Positions 25,216 through 34,002 of a DNA stretch of 64,000 nt are shown here, in pieces. The notes under the pieces are model-generated. The model was not told where the DNA came from. It did not search any database and saw only the letters and a list, made by a program, of their open reading frames with translations. The first letter of the stretch is position 1, and every line of letters starts with the position of its first letter. The translations under genes were made by a program, and so were the position numbers. This DNA is from an uncultured Brevibacillus sp. (GTDB lineage: Bacteria; Bacillota; Bacilli; Brevibacillales; Brevibacillaceae): the NCBI RefSeq assembly GCF_947502445.1, contig NZ_CANMZW010000034.1, positions 1-64,000 of the forward strand. Reading direction: 5' to 3'.

Positions 25216-25325
25216 ATCTATCAAGATCCAATTAATCTTGTAGGAATTGGCACCGCGACGTCTATTCGAAAATAGACCGGTTGCCGGGCTTCATAGGGCC
25301 TGTCCCTCCGCCTCTCTTGATAAGA
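25216..25325 (-). ncRNA. SAM-I (S-box) riboswitch of metNIQ
   Basis: Hallmarks on the minus strand: P1 arms CTTATCAAGA / TCTTGATAG, then GGCGGAGGGACAGGCCCTATGAAGCCCGGCAACC split over the usual helices, and GGTGCCAATTCC. SAM binding should favour the terminator and shut off methionine uptake. Confidence 0.95.
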
Positions 25326-25433
25326 AAGATTTCCACGTATATTATGTTCATTTTGCATATTTTCATGATACAAGTCGGATTATATCGCTTTTGAAAATAG
25401 TACGTCAATAGAAATAGTAGGTAAAAGTTTTTT

Positions 25434-26604
25434 CTAATCCATTACGCCATTTCTGATGATGGTCGCTTTTACGTGAAATGTAAACTGCGCGTCCTTAAAC
25501 ATATTTCTCCATTCGTTTATGCTCATCTTGGACATTCCCCTCTGATTCGCACGATACACGATGCCGAAGCCAGCAGGATCGCTCCTGCTTCCCGCAACAG
25601 CTCAATGATGAGCTCCATCAAAATCGCTTCCCATAATGGCGGCAATGGCACACGTGAACGTGATTGGGCAAGGGAAAGCAACAGATCTGCTGGAATCATT
25701 TCGTAATGGTATGTAAGTGCCGCCACGTAAACAGGGGTCAGAATGAGCGACAAAACCATGGCAAATACACGCATCGTCCGGTTGAAGGTAGCGAGACTCC
25801 AGCGTAAATAATAGTCATCCGGCGACTGAAAAATTGAAGCAAGGTCGTGGGACCGAGCAACGCAAACGGACTTCCTTCTACCAGAATAGCGATTTGTCCC
25901 TCTCGCAATCCATGAATGACGCGGTCCGGGCGCTCTGTCTGCTGAAGTGTTGGAAATAGTGACTTCTCATTGTCTGCAATGTACTGAGCCAGGATAGTGG
26001 AGTCCATACTGCTGTCCAGCTCGAGGTCCTTAATTCGTTGCCGCACGGTATTCACGTTTTCCGTGTCAGCGGTACCCTCCAGATAGAGGATCGACACCTC
26101 CATCGGGATCGTATTTCCTACAACCAACTTTTCATGAAACAACCGCGGAGTCGACATGTATTTACGAATGATGCAGATGTTTACCTGTAGTTCTTCCACA
26201 AAGGCTATTTGGGGCCCTAGGACAACCGTTTCGATTTCTGGAGCCTGAATATTTCTGCCTACGGTACCGTCGCTCGGAATGGCAATTCCGTAAGCTGCTC
26301 CTCTAACGTGAACGTAAATATTTCCGCTGAGTAACCGCTTGATTGCTTCCGATTCCTCATAGATTCGGTTGCTGCCAGCTCCTCCTAAATGCCGCTCGAT
26401 TTCTTCAATCCCTACATCGACCAGACAAATCTCTCGAAGCTTTGGAATGAGCTCACTGTAGACAACTTTGGCGTCTGCCATACTGGATAAATAGTAAAGA
26501 CACACGCGCCCCTTTGGCTCATCAAATTGCTCGGTTACCAAATCACCAGTATGGGTAAACCATTTGCGTGCCCCTTCTGATCCATCCACTCTCACCCCAA
26601 TCAT
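25434..26604 (-). pseudogene. Remnant of a gerA germinant-receptor operon (gerAA fused to gerAC tail)
   Basis: The 288-residue frame at 26604-25738 is the N-terminal domain of a GerA-family spore germination protein (DLVTEQFD, LREGQIAILVEGSPFALLGPTTLLQFF). A run of five T (plus-strand A, 25829-25833) shifts the frame; a sixth T would give LLQFFQSPDDYYLRWSL and join the TM part at 25774-25523. That part stops making sense after ELLREAG. From about 25580 another frame reads DPAGFGIVYRANQRGMSKM through to a TAG at 25434, which looks like the C-terminal end of a GerAC lipoprotein. The rest of gerAA, all of gerAB and most of gerAC appear deleted. The junction area contains a perfect dyad, AGCAGGA-GCGA-TCCTGCT. 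Confidence 0.75.
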
Positions 26605-26640
26605 GGATTAGTCTGCCCCAATCCTTTCATCACCACACAC

Positions 26641-26677
26641 AAAAAAGCAGCACGCTCAATTTGGCGTGCTGCTCTTG
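26641..26677 (-). terminator. Terminator overlapping the LCP gene stop
   Basis: Minus strand: GAGCAGCACGCC, AAATTGA, GCGTGCTGC, TTTTTT. The 5' arm encodes the last residues and the TGA lies in the loop. Confidence 0.8.
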
Positions 26678-27651
26678 TTTTCATCCATCGGCTGCAAAGC
26701 TTCCGCAGTGGGCGGCTGAAGCTTTTCCTGAATAAAGGATTGAACTTGATCTACATCGGGAACCAGAACCGATCCTGCCTTGTGGGATTCACGGAACATA
26801 CCCATTGGCGGCAGCTGGTAATTTCCTGGCGACTGTGTATTCAAGCTGAGTCCAAGTGCGGATAGCTTCAGCATATCCATCGAGCCAATATTCGTTTGGA
26901 CATACGGCGTAACTTCTTTCAAAATGCTTGGCAATTGGATCAAGGTCGTACCGTTTTTCATCTGATTTGCTATTGCGGCCAATAATTTACGCTGCCGCTC
27001 GGTGCGCGTATAATCTGAGGTAGCATCATGACGAAAACGAACATATTGCAACGCTTTGTTTCCATCTAACTGCTGCAAGCCCTTTTTCAAATTAATGTCG
27101 TAGACACCCTTGTCGGTCGGATCGTGGTAGTACATGTTCTTCTCCACATCCAGCTCCACACCGCCTATGGCGTCAATCAGTGCCTTGAAGCCTTCAAAAT
27201 CAGTAATGACGTAGCGGTCTACAGGTAATCCCGTAAATTGACTCACGGTCTTCATCGCCATCTCCGGTCCACCATCGACAATCGCCGAGTTGATCCGGGA
27301 GCTTCCATTGCCCGGAATATCTACATACGTATCCCGCAAAATGGAGAACAGATCATAACGCTTCGTCAACGGATCTACGCTGACCAGCATCATCGAATCT
27401 GAACGCGGGAGACCATTGTTTTTCATACCTCTGCGGTCTACACCCATCAGCAGGATATTAACTCGCTCTTTGCCATCCCATTGCGGGATCTCGGCTGCCT
27501 TTGTTGCTGCACCACCATCTAGTGGCGGCGGCGTAATCACATTGGGCTCTTGAATATTTTGTGCAAACTGATAAAAGGAATATCCGTAGTACCCTGCTGT
27601 TGCAGCGATAACTACAAGCATCAGGAGCAACACTCGTTTCCATATTCGCAT
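26656..27651 (-). CDS. LytR-CpsA-Psr (LCP) family cell-wall glycopolymer ligase
   Basis: A membrane-anchored enzyme that transfers teichoic-acid-like polymers from undecaprenyl carriers to peptidoglycan. One N-terminal TM helix (residues 6-24), then the LCP domain (about 65-220) with VNILLMGVDRR, RSDSMMLVSVDP, SILRDTYVDIPG, AIGGVELDV and LQYVRFRHD. Length 331. The family's conserved Asp and Arg residues are present. Confidence 0.9.
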   Translation of the reverse strand: MRIWKRVLLLMLVVIAATAGYYGYSFYQFAQNIQEPNVITPPPLDGGAATKAAEIPQWDGKERVNILLMGVDRRGMKNNGLPRSDSMMLVSVDPLTKRYDLFSILRDTYVDIPGNGSSRINSAIVDGGPEMAMKTVSQFTGLPVDRYVITDFEGFKALIDAIGGVELDVEKNMYYHDPTDKGVYDINLKKGLQQLDGNKALQYVRFRHDATSDYTRTERQRKLLAAIANQMKNGTTLIQLPSILKEVTPYVQTNIGSMDMLKLSALGLSLNTQSPGNYQLPPMGMFRESHKAGSVLVPDVDQVQSFIQEKLQPPTAEALQPMDENKSSTPN

Positions 27652-27779
27652 AAAGAACTACTCCACCTTTAGTCTTCGTGTCCGTGTAACTCAACTCTCC
27701 ACTTTATTTAGTATAACTCGAAACCGCAGAAAGTGAAGCAGCCTTTATTTGGTTCGATTCAACTTATTATACATTTTAA

Positions 27780-27808
27780 TTTACAATGTTTTTAATATTC
27801 GTTATACT
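27780..27808 (+). promoter_or_regulatory. SigA promoter of the MFS gene
   Basis: TTTACA (27780-27785), 17-nt spacer, TATACT (27803-27808). The promoter is bracketed by a TTTACAA / TTGTAAA inverted repeat that could be an operator. Confidence 0.65.
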
Positions 27809-27842
27809 ACTTGTAAACCAAACCATTGAGGGGTGAGTCACC

Positions 27843-29081
27843 GTGTTTTCCCCAACCTCCCTGCTTAATCGTTACCCTCGTGAAGCGCTGTTTTTCCTGG
27901 TTGCCAGCTTTATCAACTCCTCTGGCAGCGCTTTCATGTGGCCCCTGACTACGCTATACGTACATACGATTTTACAACGCTCCATGACAGAGGCCGGCTT
28001 TGTATTAATGATTCAATCCTTGGCCGGAATCGTAGGACAATTCGTTGGCGGATCACTTTTTCATCGGCTTGGAGCCAAGCGCCTTATTGTAGGAGCACTG
28101 GTTGTGCAAGGACTCATTCAGATGTCTATCCCTTTTGTTCATAGCTGGCCCGTTTATTTGGCACTTATGACTGGACTTGGCTTCACATTCAACCTATCCT
28201 TTCCAGCCATTCAGGCATTTATCGGGTTTCGCTGGAAAGAACAGCGCAGGGAATTGTTTAACATTATCTATGTTGGTAATAACTTAGGGATGGCAATCGG
28301 CACCTCCTTGGCTGGTGTGATCGCAACATTTTCCTTTCAGCTTACATTTTTGTTCAACAGTGTGAGCACATTACTGTTTGCCTTGTTTTTCTTCTTATTT
28401 ATGAAAAACATCTCTCATCAAGAACTGGTTGGAGATTCCGCCAATGAAGCAGCGCAGGATAAAAAGCGCACGAATTCATTTGCACTGCTGCTTCGCTACC
28501 AGTTGTATTTGTTCATGGCGCTGGGTGCTGCCTTTATCTTCTTTTCGAATACGGTTTGGAACACAGGAGTAGCTCCTTACATTACCGAAAAAGGCATGCC
28601 GCTGTCCTCTTACAGCTGGCTCTGGACAATCAATGGAATCATCATTTTCGCCGGGCAGCCGATTACGTCCTGGCTCAAGCGCATTTTGCGGCAAAATCTG
28701 TCTGCCCAGCTCATTGTCAGTGCGGTTCTGTATGCAGTAGGCTTTGGATTTATGTTTATGTACCATGACAGCTACTCCGCGTTTGTCGCAGGGATGATCA
28801 TTACGACATTTGGCGAAATGCTGATCTCTCCTACTATTCCTACATTTATTACGGAAAGAACCGGGGAGTTCGCGCCGTTTTATCTAGGTGTGGTGGGGGC
28901 AATCACGACAGGAGGGCGACTGCTTGGTCCGCTTGCAATCGGCTATATGTATGATCAAGGTGGAGTTGAACCTACTTTGCTGCTAGCAACGCTTGTCGCG
29001 ACCGCTTCCGTCCTGCTCTGTCTGCTGCATTCCTTTTTCCAGCGCGAGAAGTCCAGTCAATCAGCCAGCTCGTCGCTTTAG
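27843..29081 (+). CDS. MFS transporter (multidrug efflux type)
   Basis: A 412-residue, 12-TM major facilitator. The N-terminal half has the loop GGSLFHRLGAKRLIVGALV. Its overall style (MTEAGFVLMIQSLAGIVGQFVGG) is that of Gram-positive drug exporters such as YttB/MdrP. The substrate is unknown. GTG start after GAGGGGTGA. It stands alone, divergent from the LCP gene. Confidence 0.87.
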   Translation: MFSPTSLLNRYPREALFFLVASFINSSGSAFMWPLTTLYVHTILQRSMTEAGFVLMIQSLAGIVGQFVGGSLFHRLGAKRLIVGALVVQGLIQMSIPFVHSWPVYLALMTGLGFTFNLSFPAIQAFIGFRWKEQRRELFNIIYVGNNLGMAIGTSLAGVIATFSFQLTFLFNSVSTLLFALFFFLFMKNISHQELVGDSANEAAQDKKRTNSFALLLRYQLYLFMALGAAFIFFSNTVWNTGVAPYITEKGMPLSSYSWLWTINGIIIFAGQPITSWLKRILRQNLSAQLIVSAVLYAVGFGFMFMYHDSYSAFVAGMIITTFGEMLISPTIPTFITERTGEFAPFYLGVVGAITTGGRLLGPLAIGYMYDQGGVEPTLLLATLVATASVLLCLLHSFFQREKSSQSASSSL

Positions 29082-29095
29082 AATTATTTATGGCC

Positions 29096-29140
29096 AAAAA
29101 GCCGCCCGAATCCTTTTTCAGGAACGAGCGGCTTTTTTTA
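29096..29140. terminator. Terminator of the MFS gene
   Basis: AAAAAGCCGCCCG ... CGAGCGGCTTTTTTT with a loop of about 19 nt; usable on both strands. Confidence 0.75.
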
Positions 29141-29160
29141 CTTGAAAACACCAAAATCAG

Positions 29161-30867
29161 TTATTTTTCCTGTTTAAGCGGTACATTCCAATCTACCTCT
29201 TGCTCTTTAATCATGTGATCGTAAGTAATCGTAAACTCTTTCACATCCTTCTTCTCGCTAATGATTTTTAGATCGCCGCTAATGCTGATTGTACCGTCAT
29301 CCTGAACATTTGTCTGAGGAAAGAACATGATTCTACTTATATCTCCCTGCTCATCGGTTGCTTTCCAACTTTCTGAAAGGGAAGAAATCCCTTTGGCAAG
29401 TCTCCCTTCTACTTTGATCAGATAGGTGGTACCTCTCTCACTGCTTTTCTTTGTCACGGATCGGAATATAAATCTATTTCCGTCGCCAGTCGCTACTAAC
29501 GGTTTTTTTTCAATCTCTGACAGTGGAAGCTTTGTTTGGAAATAAGCCTTTTCCTTCGTAAAAACAGCATCCAGCTTCAGTGTCGTGTTCTGTGCGCTGT
29601 CCAACGGCACATAGGAGTGAATCCACCGCTTCCCTTCGAACCAGTTTACGGCATTGTACATACCGCCATGACTAATATCCGGAATTACTTTAACATTTGT
29701 TTCTTCGGAATCTGATTTCGTATCATCCCAGGAGCCGACAGCTGCCCCCTGCTCGTTGATTAGCTGATAACGAACTCCAGTTTCTTTTAAGCTCGATTCA
29801 CTTGTAGAAAATATGATCTGGGTACCGCTTGGTGCATATCTTGTTTCTTTTAGATCAATCTTCTCCCTGTGTGGAGTAGTAAACTGCTTGTTGATCGCTA
29901 CCGTTTTCGTAGCAGCTTTGGCCGGGCGCATATCAATCGGGATATCCAGATTCCACGTTCCTTTAGTATCCCCCATGCGTTTGACTCGTAGCTCTAAAAC
30001 AAGCTCATCGGGCAGCGGATTCTTTTCATCAAAAAAGTTGTTCAGGTCGCGTTGAATCACAAAATTCTCACCATTTGGCAGCAAGGTCCAAGCAAATGGT
30101 TCCACGTCTTGTTTGTAGAAGGGGGTCAAGATGTTCCCGTTTTTATCCTTTAGCCGAATCTCGCGGAATTCATCTACATTCTCGTTGGAAATGATCGAAT
30201 ACTGATCTTTCCATAGCGAATCAATCTTCGTTCCATCCTTCTTCGTCACTGATCCCAAAATCGTCAAGCGTAATGGATCAGCCAAAACCGCCTTTGCTTC
30301 CACGGTTAACCCCTGATCTGTCGCTTTCAAATCGAGTGGTTTTACAAACCCTTTGGCAGCGGCTGCAAGTATTCCCCGATCCGTCTCTTTCTCATCGAAT
30401 AAGCTGACGACTTGATTACCAACATTTGCATAAGGTCCCTTGATCTGGATTACAGGGCTTGAGATGCCTACAGCTTGATACAATCCACTTACATAAGAAG
30501 CAAATGTAGGGGAAACAGCCGTTCCGAGTGTTACGATTACTGCCAATCCAGCAACTGCTATTGTCGTTTTCTTCAAAATATCCACACTCCTTTTTTTCCA
30601 GTTTTTCCGAACGGATGATTGAGGGTCAATCGTTCTGAGCACCTTCAACGGATAAGCGGGGAGTTTTTCCATGACATTTTGGACAATTTCCTCTGTCTGC
30701 CATTCCTCTTCTTCGTTATCCGTCATGTCCAGTCCATCCATATATTGTTCAAACCTGTTTAGACATGAGCTGCATGTCATCAAATGATGCTGTATCTCTT
30801 GCCTTTCCTCGAAAGAGAGCTGGTCTTCCAAAAAAGCGTCCAGCATGACTTTATCCAAGCATGTCAT
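29161..30867 (-). CDS. Anti-sigma factor with zinc-finger motif and DUF4179 ectodomain
   Basis: A membrane protein of 568 residues that should hold the adjacent ECF sigma factor inactive. The N-terminus carries the ZAS motif (QHHLMTCSSCLNRF: H-x3-C-x2-C), then one TM helix near residues 104-124 and a large extracellular part that begins with a DUF4179 domain and continues as beta-rich segments. It overlaps the sigma gene by 4 bp (ATGA), so the pair is translationally coupled. Confidence 0.87.
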   Translation of the reverse strand: MTCLDKVMLDAFLEDQLSFEERQEIQHHLMTCSSCLNRFEQYMDGLDMTDNEEEEWQTEEIVQNVMEKLPAYPLKVLRTIDPQSSVRKNWKKRSVDILKKTTIAVAGLAVIVTLGTAVSPTFASYVSGLYQAVGISSPVIQIKGPYANVGNQVVSLFDEKETDRGILAAAAKGFVKPLDLKATDQGLTVEAKAVLADPLRLTILGSVTKKDGTKIDSLWKDQYSIISNENVDEFREIRLKDKNGNILTPFYKQDVEPFAWTLLPNGENFVIQRDLNNFFDEKNPLPDELVLELRVKRMGDTKGTWNLDIPIDMRPAKAATKTVAINKQFTTPHREKIDLKETRYAPSGTQIIFSTSESSLKETGVRYQLINEQGAAVGSWDDTKSDSEETNVKVIPDISHGGMYNAVNWFEGKRWIHSYVPLDSAQNTTLKLDAVFTKEKAYFQTKLPLSEIEKKPLVATGDGNRFIFRSVTKKSSERGTTYLIKVEGRLAKGISSLSESWKATDEQGDISRIMFFPQTNVQDDGTISISGDLKIISEKKDVKEFTITYDHMIKEQEVDWNVPLKQEK

Positions 30868-31418
30868 AGATAAAAGTCACCCCCTTTTCCTGTTCTCGTG
30901 ATGGAATCTCTTAGCTTCGATTTTCCTCTAGAAATGCGTGTACGAACGGTACTAAGCGGAACACCCAGTTTTTCACTAATTTCTTCATAGCTCATAAATT
31001 GGAGGTATCTCAGTTCCAGGACGATGCGATATTTGGGCTCGAGGGTCATCATCCGGTTTTGCAAAAAGGCCCTTTGCTCTTTCGCCAGATACTCCAGCTC
31101 GGGCGTCTGGGTTGTGAAAAGCTCCACTTCCTCGTTTGTTACCTGAAGGGACCTTTTGCGACTTCTCAGCTCGTCGAAGCAATAATTCGTCGCGATCCTG
31201 TACAACCACGCTCCAAAAGCAAAGCTTTTGTTGTATTCGCTCAAGTGATAATACACTTTGATAAAGATTTCTTGAGCCACATCCTGCTCATGCACAGATT
31301 GCCCGATCATTTTTCGAATGAGCAAACGAATTCGTTTGTTATACTTTTGTATGATCTTAGTGTAAGCCTCTTTGTTCCCCTGAAGGACCTCCTCAACAAT
31401 CATCCTATCGTCCTGCAT
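30864..31418 (-). CDS. ECF-type RNA polymerase sigma factor
   Basis: 184 residues with region 2 (EAYTKIIQKYNKRI, QDVAQEIFIKVYYHL, FGAWLYRIATNYCFDELRSRKR) and region 4 (EPKYRIVLELRYLQFMSYEEISEKLGVPLSTVRTRISRGKSKLR). It probably directs a stress regulon and its own operon. AGGAGG lies 10-11 nt before the ATG. Confidence 0.92.
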   Translation of the reverse strand: MQDDRMIVEEVLQGNKEAYTKIIQKYNKRIRLLIRKMIGQSVHEQDVAQEIFIKVYYHLSEYNKSFAFGAWLYRIATNYCFDELRSRKRSLQVTNEEVELFTTQTPELEYLAKEQRAFLQNRMMTLEPKYRIVLELRYLQFMSYEEISEKLGVPLSTVRTRISRGKSKLRDSITRTGKGGDFYL

Positions 31419-31727
31419 CTGTCTAATCCTCCTATAAGAAAACCTCTTGTCGAGGTCAGTTCATGGATAAAGCGACCGCATGTTAGAGTAGGTTGTGTTT
31501 TACTGAACCAGGATGTGAGTGCGAGGAGAGCATACTTTCTGATTCAGTCAAAAAGGTTTGCTGCGCAGCTATCCGCCTTTTTGTTCCTACATCTATAAAG
31601 GACGGAAAATGATGGGAAAAGATCGCAACTTTTTTCGTTGGTAAGAGAAATCCTAGCAAGACAGAGCTTTTTAAAAATGAAAAAAGCTGCCGAGATACTC
31701 TCTGACAGCTTTTTTATTCACGATTTT
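31419..31727. other. Intergenic region upstream of the sigma gene
   Basis: This 309-bp stretch holds no convincing gene. On the minus strand a GGAAC element (near 31585) and a TGAAC element (near 31465) could be ECF -35 motifs for autoregulation, but I see no firm -10. At 31680-31716 is the terminator of the SDR gene (AAAAAAGCTGTC ... GGCAGCTTTTTT). Confidence 0.4.
31680..31716 (-). terminator. Terminator of the SDR gene
   Basis: Minus strand: AAAAAAGCTGTCAGAGAG, then a partly paired TATCTCGGCAGCTTTTTT. Confidence 0.8.
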
Positions 31728-32423
31728 TCAGTTTACTGGCGGACATGTGAGCGACTTTCCGTTCGCTTCTGAACCAATCCTGATTATGTAAGGAACTGCA
31801 ACATGGCTCCACGCATCTGGATTCGGTGCAGATGCCACTTCATCTGGCGAGCATGAACGAAGCATAGAAGTATCGATGCTTCCACCAGGATCTAGTGCCA
31901 CCGCTGCCATTCCTGCAGGTAATTCTGCAGCGAGCGACTGGGTCAAGCCTTCGATGGCAAACTTGGAAGCACAGTAAGGAGCTAGCATCGCTTCACCATA
32001 TCTGCCCCAATAAGAGCTGATATTGACGATGACTCCCCCCATCCCACGCTGAGTCATCTCAGGTAAAAAAGCCCGAGTAACATGGAAAACGCCATTCACA
32101 TTCACATTCAGGACTGTGGAAAACTCACTCGCCGTGAGGTCCATGACAGGACTGTTGCGATTCACGATAGAAGCGTTGTTAATCAACAAATCAGGAACAC
32201 CAGCATCGGTAAACACACGCTCTGCCCATTTTTCTACCTGTCCCCAATCCGCTACATCGACTACCGCAAAATCATGCCTATCTCCGAATTGGCTGCGTAG
32301 TCTCATCACTTCTTCTTCAGAGCGTCCGCAGCCTGCTACTGTCCAGCCGGCTTCATGGAAGCGATCTACCATCGCCCTGCCCAATCCCTTGGTCACGCCT
32401 GTAATAACCACAAGCTTGCTCAT
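31728..32423 (-). CDS. Short-chain dehydrogenase/reductase
   Basis: An NAD(P)-dependent oxidoreductase, 231 residues. Cofactor motif TGVTKGLG, NNAS motif (LLINNAS) and catalytic Ser / Tyr-x3-Lys (NISSYWGRYG, PYCASKFA) are all present. The substrate is unknown. ATG at 32423 after GTGAGGGG; the frame extends 25 codons upstream without a ribosome binding site. Confidence 0.88.
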   Translation of the reverse strand: MSKLVVITGVTKGLGRAMVDRFHEAGWTVAGCGRSEEEVMRLRSQFGDRHDFAVVDVADWGQVEKWAERVFTDAGVPDLLINNASIVNRNSPVMDLTASEFSTVLNVNVNGVFHVTRAFLPEMTQRGMGGVIVNISSYWGRYGEAMLAPYCASKFAIEGLTQSLAAELPAGMAAVALDPGGSIDTSMLRSCSPDEVASAPNPDAWSHVAVPYIIRIGSEANGKSLTCPPVN

Positions 32424-32523
32424 GTGTATCCCCTCACTTTTTATATATATTAAATATTTTAGTATAATAACGAACGAAATAAAAGCCCTCTTTCCCACAT
32501 TAATGGAAAAAGGACTTATCCAC

Positions 32524-33414
32524 TCACTTGTCCTGTTGCTTCAGAAAAGGCAGCTCCGGGAGCTGATACCATTCTCCTGACATCCACTCACGAGCTTTCC
32601 AACGAAGGACATCCGGACGAACCAATGGCATGATTTCGCGGAACAGCTCCACCCGTTCAATATCTGTCATCGGCACAAATTCATTTGCAGCAGCAAGATC
32701 AGCCTCCAGCTCCTCCATTTTACTCACACCCAAAATAGATGTCGCAACCGGGAGGCTCCATGTATACCGAAGCGCTTGCTCTGTCCACCGTGCCAGCTTT
32801 CCAAGCCCCATCACCTTCATTCCGATGACAGCAACACCTTTCTCTACGGCTTGCGGCACAAAATCGTGGGCGAAGCTGTAAATAAAGTGATCGAGCGCAG
32901 AAAGAGCAACCAACGCACTGTCAAACGGATAACGGCGAATGGCTTCTGCCAAAAGACGCGGGTCTGTATGACCGCTGATGCTGATTTTTTTGATCAGCCC
33001 TTGCTCCTTTGCTTCCAGCATGGCTTCGAGCGCTCCGCCCTTGGCAAAAATCGCTTCCAAATCGTGTGGCTGCATGATGTTGTGCATACGCCATTCATTG
33101 ACATAGTCAGTCTGGAGTCGTTTCAGGCTGCCTTCCAAATCCTTGAGTGCCAGATCACGTGTCCTGCCACCAGTTTTCGTTGCAATCCATACTTTATCGC
33201 GCAAGCCTTTAAGCCCTAGTCCGACGCGTGTTTCTGATTGGCCATCACTATAGCTGGGAGCTGTATCAAAATAGTTGACACCTGCCTCCACGGCACGGCG
33301 AATAATGGCGACTGCCTCGTCCTCCGTGCAATCATGCTCATCTACAATTCGCTGGGCTCCGAACCCGAGTATGGAGACCTGATGGGAGTCTCGTCCAAAT
33401 GAACGGGTTTTCAT
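32524..33414 (-). CDS. Aldo/keto reductase
   Basis: An NADPH-dependent TIM-barrel oxidoreductase, 296 residues. Catalytic-tetrad positions are visible: Asp in NYFDTAPSYS, Tyr a few residues on, Lys in IATKTGGR, and His in WRMHNIM. The native substrate is unknown. It lies about 100 nt upstream of the SDR gene on the same strand, without a clear terminator in between, so the two may form an operon. Confidence 0.88.
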   Translation of the reverse strand: MKTRSFGRDSHQVSILGFGAQRIVDEHDCTEDEAVAIIRRAVEAGVNYFDTAPSYSDGQSETRVGLGLKGLRDKVWIATKTGGRTRDLALKDLEGSLKRLQTDYVNEWRMHNIMQPHDLEAIFAKGGALEAMLEAKEQGLIKKISISGHTDPRLLAEAIRRYPFDSALVALSALDHFIYSFAHDFVPQAVEKGVAVIGMKVMGLGKLARWTEQALRYTWSLPVATSILGVSKMEELEADLAAANEFVPMTDIERVELFREIMPLVRPDVLRWKAREWMSGEWYQLPELPFLKQQDK

Positions 33415-33440
33415 CCTGATTCTACCTCCTATCTGACAAA

Positions 33441-33466
33441 CAAGACGCCCGTTTCCGAGCGTCTTG
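33441..33466 (-). terminator. Terminator of the bacilliredoxin gene
   Basis: Minus strand: CAAGACGC, 10-nt loop, GCGTCTTG, then TTTG. The T-tract is short. Confidence 0.6.
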
Positions 33467-33483
33467 GTGTACGTTCTATTCGA

Positions 33484-33915
33484 TTACTCGCTGTACTTCT
33501 CGTAAGTACTGGTCAAAAGGTTGGCGATTGTTTGCAGATCGTTGTTCTCGATCTGATGACGCTCGATCATCGTCATGATCTTGCCATCCTTCATGATCGC
33601 AAAGGACGGGGAAGAAGGTGCATAGCCTTCGAAATACTCACGAGCTTTTGCAGTAGCTTCTTTGTCTTGTCCAGCAAATACAGTGAAGATATGGTCTGGC
33701 TTTGTGGAATGATTCAAGGAATGAACAACTGCTGGACGAGCAAGACCTGCTGCACAGCCACAAACAGAGTTCACTACAACCAGAGACAAGCCTTTTTGGT
33801 TAGGCAGTGTTTGCTCTACCTCTTCTGCAGTGCGAAGCTCTTGAAATCCGTTGCGAGTTAGCTCATCACGCATCGGTTGGATCACTTGGCTCATATAGGC
33901 TTCATATGACATCAT
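33484..33915 (-). CDS. Bacilliredoxin (BrxA/BrxB family)
   Basis: A DUF1094 thioredoxin-like protein, 143 residues, that removes bacillithiol from mixed disulfides after oxidative stress. The CGC active-site motif is in VVNSVCGCAAG. It implies that the organism makes bacillithiol. Which paralogue (BrxA or BrxB) cannot be decided here. Confidence 0.93.
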   Translation of the reverse strand: MMSYEAYMSQVIQPMRDELTRNGFQELRTAEEVEQTLPNQKGLSLVVVNSVCGCAAGLARPAVVHSLNHSTKPDHIFTVFAGQDKEATAKAREYFEGYAPSSPSFAIMKDGKIMTMIERHQIENNDLQTIANLLTSTYEKYSE

Positions 33916-34002
33916 TGGGCAACCTCTCCTTTATCTAACACATTTCAATACGTATATTATACCCCGATTTTGCCCGTTGGAGAATCAGCAAGTGCGCCTC
34001 GG

